From the NCBI GenBank assembly GCA_964604565.1, contig CAZRZN010000184.1, positions 1-8,800 of the forward strand: 8,800 nt of DNA. Direction: 5' to 3'. The notes under the pieces are model-generated. The model was not told the origin of the DNA. It made no database searches and saw nothing but the letters and a program-made list of their open reading frames with translations. Within the stretch, counting starts at the first letter, position 1, and every line of letters begins with the position of its first letter. This stretch comes from CAZRZN01 sp964604565 (GTDB lineage: Bacteria; Pseudomonadota; Alphaproteobacteria; Rhodobacterales; Rhodobacteraceae). The position numbers and the translations under genes are program-made. This document shows positions 5,713 to 8,800 of the stretch, in pieces.

Positions 5713-6890
5713 CAGGCGACACCTCGGGCGTCCGTGGCAACACGGCCATCGGAACCGTTCAGACCGGCGAGGATGCGGTCGAGCACCCGATCCCAGCCAT
5801 GGTGCGCCGCGACATGGACGCGGCCCGCCGCGCCGAGGTTCGCGGCCCTCTCGGGCTCCAGCGCAAGATCGGCAAGGGCCGCAGCGAGAGCTGCGGAATC
5901 GTCCGGCGGCACGGTGCAGCCGCATCCCGCCTTGGCGATTATCCGGGTAAGCCCGCCGACGTCGCTCGCTACCACCGGCAGGCCGGCGGCCATGTATTCG
6001 TAGAGTTTCAGCGGCGAAAAGTAGAAGGGATCGCCCCCGCGATAGGGGGCGACGCCGGCATGCATCCGGGCAATTTGTTCCGGCACCCGGTCGGGCGGCA
6101 GGGCACCGGTGAATTCGATTGCGTCCACGAGGCCGAGGGCCTGCGCGGCGGCAGCCAGTCGCTCTCTCTCTGGGCCGTCGCCGACGATGAGCAGGCGCGC
6201 ATCGGGCACACGGGTGCGCAAGAGCGGCAGCGCGGCGACGAGCGTTGCGGTGTCGTGCCAGGGCTTCAGCGTCCCGACGAAACCGGCGGTGAACGGCCCC
6301 TCGAAGCGAGGCTGCGCGGCAAAGCGCGCCGGGTCCACCCCGTTGGGCACCACCAGAGGCGCGCGCGCGCCGTGGGTGCGGGCATAGTCTGCGACCGCCT
6401 CCGACACCGCGACGACGCGGCTCGCCGCGCGCATCGAGCTGCGGGTGGTGGCCTCGGCCTCGCGCCGGCGAACCAGGCTGCGATGGCGTGCCTGCTCTTC
6501 GAGCAGGGGGGCGTTGACCTCAAGCACCGAAGGCAGACCGCGCGCGGCGGCAAACGCGGTGGCGCCAGACGTAAAGAGCGCATGGCGCTCGTAGAGCAGA
6601 TCGAAAGGCCCTTCGCCTGCCAGCCTGTCGGGCAGCCCGGCGTCGGTGGCAAGCAAGGCGTCAGCGCGCAGCTCGGGCGCCCCCTTCGGCCCGACCGGCA
6701 AGGGCACGATGCGCAACCCGGCGAGCGAAGGCGGCACATGACCGAAAGCAGGCCCGACCTCGGGAGCGAATAGCGTCACCTCAGCGCCCCGCCGCACGAA
6801 GGCAGTGAGAATCGCCTGCACATGGATCGATGCGCCCTTGGATCCGAAGGCCGGGATGCCGGGATCAGTCGTGACATAAGCCACCCGCAT
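5712..6890 (-). CDS. GT4-family glycosyltransferase (second of two)
   Basis: This 392-residue GT-B enzyme should transfer a sugar from a nucleotide donor with retention of configuration, at the cytoplasmic face of the membrane. The N-terminal domain begins MRVAYVTTDP with the early glycine-rich loop FGSKGASIHV (15-24). The linker region shows VVAVSEAV (159-166) and VPNGVD (181-186). The C-terminal donor domain has GFVGTLKPWHD (203-213), LLIVGDGP (233-240) and the donor loop FYFSPLKLYEYMAAG (289-303) followed by LPVVASDVGG. In the GT4 E-x7-E motif the second glutamate is E298. The first position is Y290, as in the 'FYFSPLKLxEYMA' subgroup, where that change appears to be standard. The ATG at 6890 overlaps the previous stop as TGATG and has an AGGGAG site seven bases upstream. 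The donor and acceptor cannot be read from the sequence. Confidence 0.9.
   Translation of the reverse strand: MRVAYVTTDPGIPAFGSKGASIHVQAILTAFVRRGAEVTLFAPEVGPAFGHVPPSLAGLRIVPLPVGPKGAPELRADALLATDAGLPDRLAGEGPFDLLYERHALFTSGATAFAAARGLPSVLEVNAPLLEEQARHRSLVRRREAEATTRSSMRAASRVVAVSEAVADYARTHGARAPLVVPNGVDPARFAAQPRFEGPFTAGFVGTLKPWHDTATLVAALPLLRTRVPDARLLIVGDGPERERLAAAAQALGLVDAIEFTGALPPDRVPEQIARMHAGVAPYRGGDPFYFSPLKLYEYMAAGLPVVASDVGGLTRIIAKAGCGCTVPPDDSAALAAALADLALEPERAANLGAAGRVHVAAHHGWDRVLDRILAGLNGSDGRVATDARGVA
5720..5725 (-). promoter_or_regulatory. Ribosome-binding site of the ABC exporter gene
   Basis: GAGGTG on the - strand is seven bases before the ATG at 5712-5710, inside the last codons of the preceding glycosyltransferase. 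With the TGATG overlap it fixes the start and points to translational coupling. Confidence 0.65.
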
Positions 6891-8170
6891 CAGGCCGCTC
6901 CCTGCATCGCGGCCGCATCCTTTAAGCCCTCGCGCGCGGCGATGGAGGCGGCAAAAATTTCGCGCAGGGTGGCGGCATTGCGATGAATATCGAATTCGCG
7001 CTCCACCAGCGCGCGCCCCGCTGCCGCCAGCCGGTTGCGCAACGCGGCGTCGGCCAGCGCGCGCTCCAGCGCATCGGCCAGCGCCAGCGGATCGCCCGCC
7101 GGTGCCACAAGCCCCGTCTCGCCGTCGCGCACCAGTTCTGGGATGCCGGTGACGTCGCTCGCCACCACGGGCAAGCCGAGGGCCATCGCTTCGAGCAGGA
7201 CGGTTGGCAGACCGTCGCGGTTGCCATCGCGCCCCACAACGCAGGGGCAGGCCAGCAAGGCGGACCGCCGCATCGCAGCGATCACCGCGTCCTGTGGCCG
7301 GGGCCCCTCGAGCGTGACCGTCTCCGACAGCCCTGTCCCTTCGATCTGCGCGGCGAGATGCGCCGCCTCCTCGCCCTGTCCAACGATCCGGCAGCGCGGG
7401 GTCAGCCCCCGCTCGGCCAGGATCAGCAGCGCCTCGATCAAGACATGAAAGCCCTTCTTCTCGACCAGCCGGCCGACTGCAAGGATCTCGCCTGCATCCT
7501 GCGCGGGCGTGTGGAAAGAAAACCGGTCAAGATCGAGCCCGTTGTAGATGAGGGCGATCTTGTCGGCGGCGCCGGGAAAGGCCTGGCGCAAATGGGCGCG
7601 GTTATAGTCGGACACGGTGACGACGTCGTCGGCGTCCCGCATCTTCTCGGTCAGTCCAGTGTCCTTGCCGTAGTCGTAGTAAATGTCCTTGGCATGGGCA
7701 GTGAAACTGTAGCCGATCCCGGCGATGGCTGCGGCAATGCGCGCGACGGTCGTCGCCAGCGTTCCGAAATGGGCATGCAGGTGGCCGACGCCGCGCGCGC
7801 GGACCTCCAGCGCGATGGCAAGGGCCTGGCTCACGTCGTCGGCCGAGCCGCCCGTGGCGAGCGCCCGCGCCGTCGCACCGGGAAAGACGGCCTCGGCCTG
7901 GGCGAGTTGCGCCCACAGGGTTGCGGGCGTGCGGCTGCGGTCGGGGATGCGGGTGACAGGGGCGCGGACGCGGGCGATCGCCTCCTGGAAATGGGTCTCC
8001 TGCACCGGGCGGAGCGCGAAGATCTCCACCTCCTGGCCGGCAGCCTCGTGGGCGAGTATCTCACTCACGACAAACGTCTCGGAAAAGCGGGGATACCGCT
8101 TCACGACATATCCGACCTTGAGCGCGGGCAGAGCGCTGGCCGGAGTCTGGCGGGCTTCGTCAAATGTCAT
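6890..8170 (-). CDS. GT4-family glycosyltransferase (first of two), exopolysaccharide/colanic-acid type
   Basis: This 426-residue enzyme looks like the GT4 proteins of exopolysaccharide and colanic-acid loci. The N-terminal domain has VGYVVKRYPRFSETFVVSEI (19-38), a hallmark of that subgroup, and HLHAHFGT (130-137) followed by the SFTAHAKDIY segment (155-164). The donor domain has ILAVGRLVEKKGF (229-241; R234 and K239 are the likely diphosphate contacts), CRIVGQGEE (260-268) and NRDGLPTVLLEAMALGLPVVAS (317-338). In the E-x7-E motif the pair is D319/E327, so aspartate replaces the first glutamate, a common variant. The ATG at 8170 has GAAAGGA seven bases upstream and lies 26 nt after the preceding stop. 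The gene ends TGA at 6892-6890, sharing one base with the next start. It probably adds one sugar of the glycan whose export the ABC protein handles. Confidence 0.92.
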   Translation of the reverse strand: MTFDEARQTPASALPALKVGYVVKRYPRFSETFVVSEILAHEAAGQEVEIFALRPVQETHFQEAIARVRAPVTRIPDRSRTPATLWAQLAQAEAVFPGATARALATGGSADDVSQALAIALEVRARGVGHLHAHFGTLATTVARIAAAIAGIGYSFTAHAKDIYYDYGKDTGLTEKMRDADDVVTVSDYNRAHLRQAFPGAADKIALIYNGLDLDRFSFHTPAQDAGEILAVGRLVEKKGFHVLIEALLILAERGLTPRCRIVGQGEEAAHLAAQIEGTGLSETVTLEGPRPQDAVIAAMRRSALLACPCVVGRDGNRDGLPTVLLEAMALGLPVVASDVTGIPELVRDGETGLVAPAGDPLALADALERALADAALRNRLAAAGRALVEREFDIHRNAATLREIFAASIAAREGLKDAAAMQGAA

Positions 8171-8196
8171 ACTCTGATCCTTTCAGGGGTCGAATG

Positions 8197-8800
8197 TCAT
8201 GCCGCGCGCGCGTGGCGCGGGGCGTGGCCGAGGGCGGCGGCGGCGAGCGCCGCGACCCGGTCGAGACCACCGGTTTGGAGGCGATCCTGCGCGGGCGGCC
8301 GCGCGGGCCCGGCGAGCCAGTCGCCGATTGCCGCGGGGCTGAGCCGGTCAGGGTGCAACATGTCGAGCAGGTCGAGCGCGGCAAATCGTTCGGCCCGCAC
8401 GAGTTGCTCTTGCCGCGGGTGAACGCGTGGCACCACGAGCGCGGGCCGTCCCAGCCGCAGCGCCTCGCAGACGGTGTTGTAGCCGCCCATCGTGACCACG
8501 CGCGCGGCCCCAGCCAGGAGCGGCATCAGGTCGGGGACGAAACGGCGCAGGTCGATGTCACTGCGCGTGGCAGCGGCAGCTTCGAGTCGCGCCCGCGCCG
8601 AACCATGGAGTTGGCTGCCGGTGACGACGACTCCACGCCATCCGGGCGGCAGCGGCGCGGCGAGGAATGCCTCGCAGAGCGCCGCTCCATCCCGCCCGCC
8701 TCCGACGGTGCAGAGCGCATAAGGGGCGCCCGGCGCGGGCAGGGTCACGGGTGCGGGCCGCAACAGGTAGCCCGTATGGGTCACCTCGACCCGGATCGCG
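8197..8800 (-). CDS. Glycosyltransferase, GT-B fold (MurG/COG4671-like), C-terminal part, cut by the window edge
   Basis: About 200 C-terminal residues are present and the frame is open to base 8800, so the 5' end is outside. A GTG at 8784 is in frame, but the codons before it (AIRVEV, then THTGYL) continue naturally, so it is not the true start. The visible part is the nucleotide-sugar-binding half of a GT-B enzyme. A strand with CTVGGGRDGA opens the domain. VVVTGSQL follows, then RRFVPDLMPLLAGAARVVTMGGYNTVCEAL with the GG-NT-E donor motif, then PALVVPRVHPRQEQLVRAERF, the 'P-R-EQ-RA' segment of MurG-like and COG4671 'predicted glycosyltransferases'. The Ala/Arg-rich tail ends in TGA at 8199-8197. 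It is the most upstream visible gene of the operon. The acceptor is unknown. Confidence 0.85.
   Translation of the reverse strand, partial: AIRVEVTHTGYLLRPAPVTLPAPGAPYALCTVGGGRDGAALCEAFLAAPLPPGWRGVVVTGSQLHGSARARLEAAAATRSDIDLRRFVPDLMPLLAGAARVVTMGGYNTVCEALRLGRPALVVPRVHPRQEQLVRAERFAALDLLDMLHPDRLSPAAIGDWLAGPARPPAQDRLQTGGLDRVAALAAAALGHAPRHARAA

Noticed and set aside
5713..5925. A 71-residue N-terminal extension of the ABC exporter in the same open frame.
   Set aside because: The extension is Arg/Pro/Cys-rich shadow of the preceding glycosyltransferase, and the ATG at 5712 has its own ribosome-binding site and a TGATG overlap.
3886..6003. A 705-codon open frame on the + strand opposite the ABC exporter and part of the GT4 gene.
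   Set aside because: It is rich in Arg, Gly, His and Gln, shows no domain or motif, and lies wholly antisense to genes with clear catalytic motifs. Long antisense frames are expected in GC-rich coding DNA.
5640..6773. A 377-codon open frame on the + strand opposite the second GT4 gene.
   Set aside because: Same shadow pattern; no motif and no convincing ribosome-binding site.
6983..8422. A 479-codon open frame on the + strand opposite the first GT4 and the end of the GT-B gene.
   Set aside because: Low-complexity composition, no recognisable family, spans two real genes on the other strand; a shadow frame.

Overview
The window looks like chromosomal (or large-plasmid) DNA of a high-GC alphaproteobacterium, most likely of the Rhodobacteraceae type. 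This is judged from codon bias, protein style and the kinds of insertion sequence present; no rRNA or tRNA gene is visible to confirm it. It falls into two parts that meet near position 1719.

Positions 1 to about 1718 are an insertion-sequence-worn strip of visibly lower GC. A LysR-type regulator gene on the + strand is broken by an IS481-like element (about 66-1124). The element has recognisable TGT...ACA ends and an apparently intact DDE transposase. The left regulator fragment stops at the start of the effector-binding domain and the right fragment carries only its last third, so roughly 100 codons between them are missing. Just after the regulator's stop codon lies the right-end stump of a second, unrelated element of the IS256 family on the - strand: a terminal inverted repeat at 1439-1467 and about 50 codons of the transposase C-terminus.

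Positions 1719-8800 are a compact operon on the - strand, read from right to left. It begins outside the window. The order is a GT-B glycosyltransferase (cut by the right edge), a GT4 glycosyltransferase, a second GT4 glycosyltransferase, an ABC exporter with fused membrane and ATPase domains, and a large protein with two APH-type kinase domains in tandem. The first junction is a 26-nt gap, the next two are TGATG stop/start overlaps and the last is a 20-nt overlap, each with a visible ribosome-binding site, so the genes are almost certainly co-expressed. The simplest reading is a pathway in which three glycosyltransferases build a glycoside or surface glycan at the cytoplasmic face, the ABC protein flips or exports it, and the double kinase phosphorylates the product, a precursor or an acceptor. 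The substrate cannot be read from the sequence. The double kinase is the least familiar component and the best candidate for undescribed biochemistry.

Long open frames on the + strand opposite the operon are judged to be shadows of GC-rich coding sequence. No CRISPR array, RNA gene, riboswitch or convincing terminator was found.
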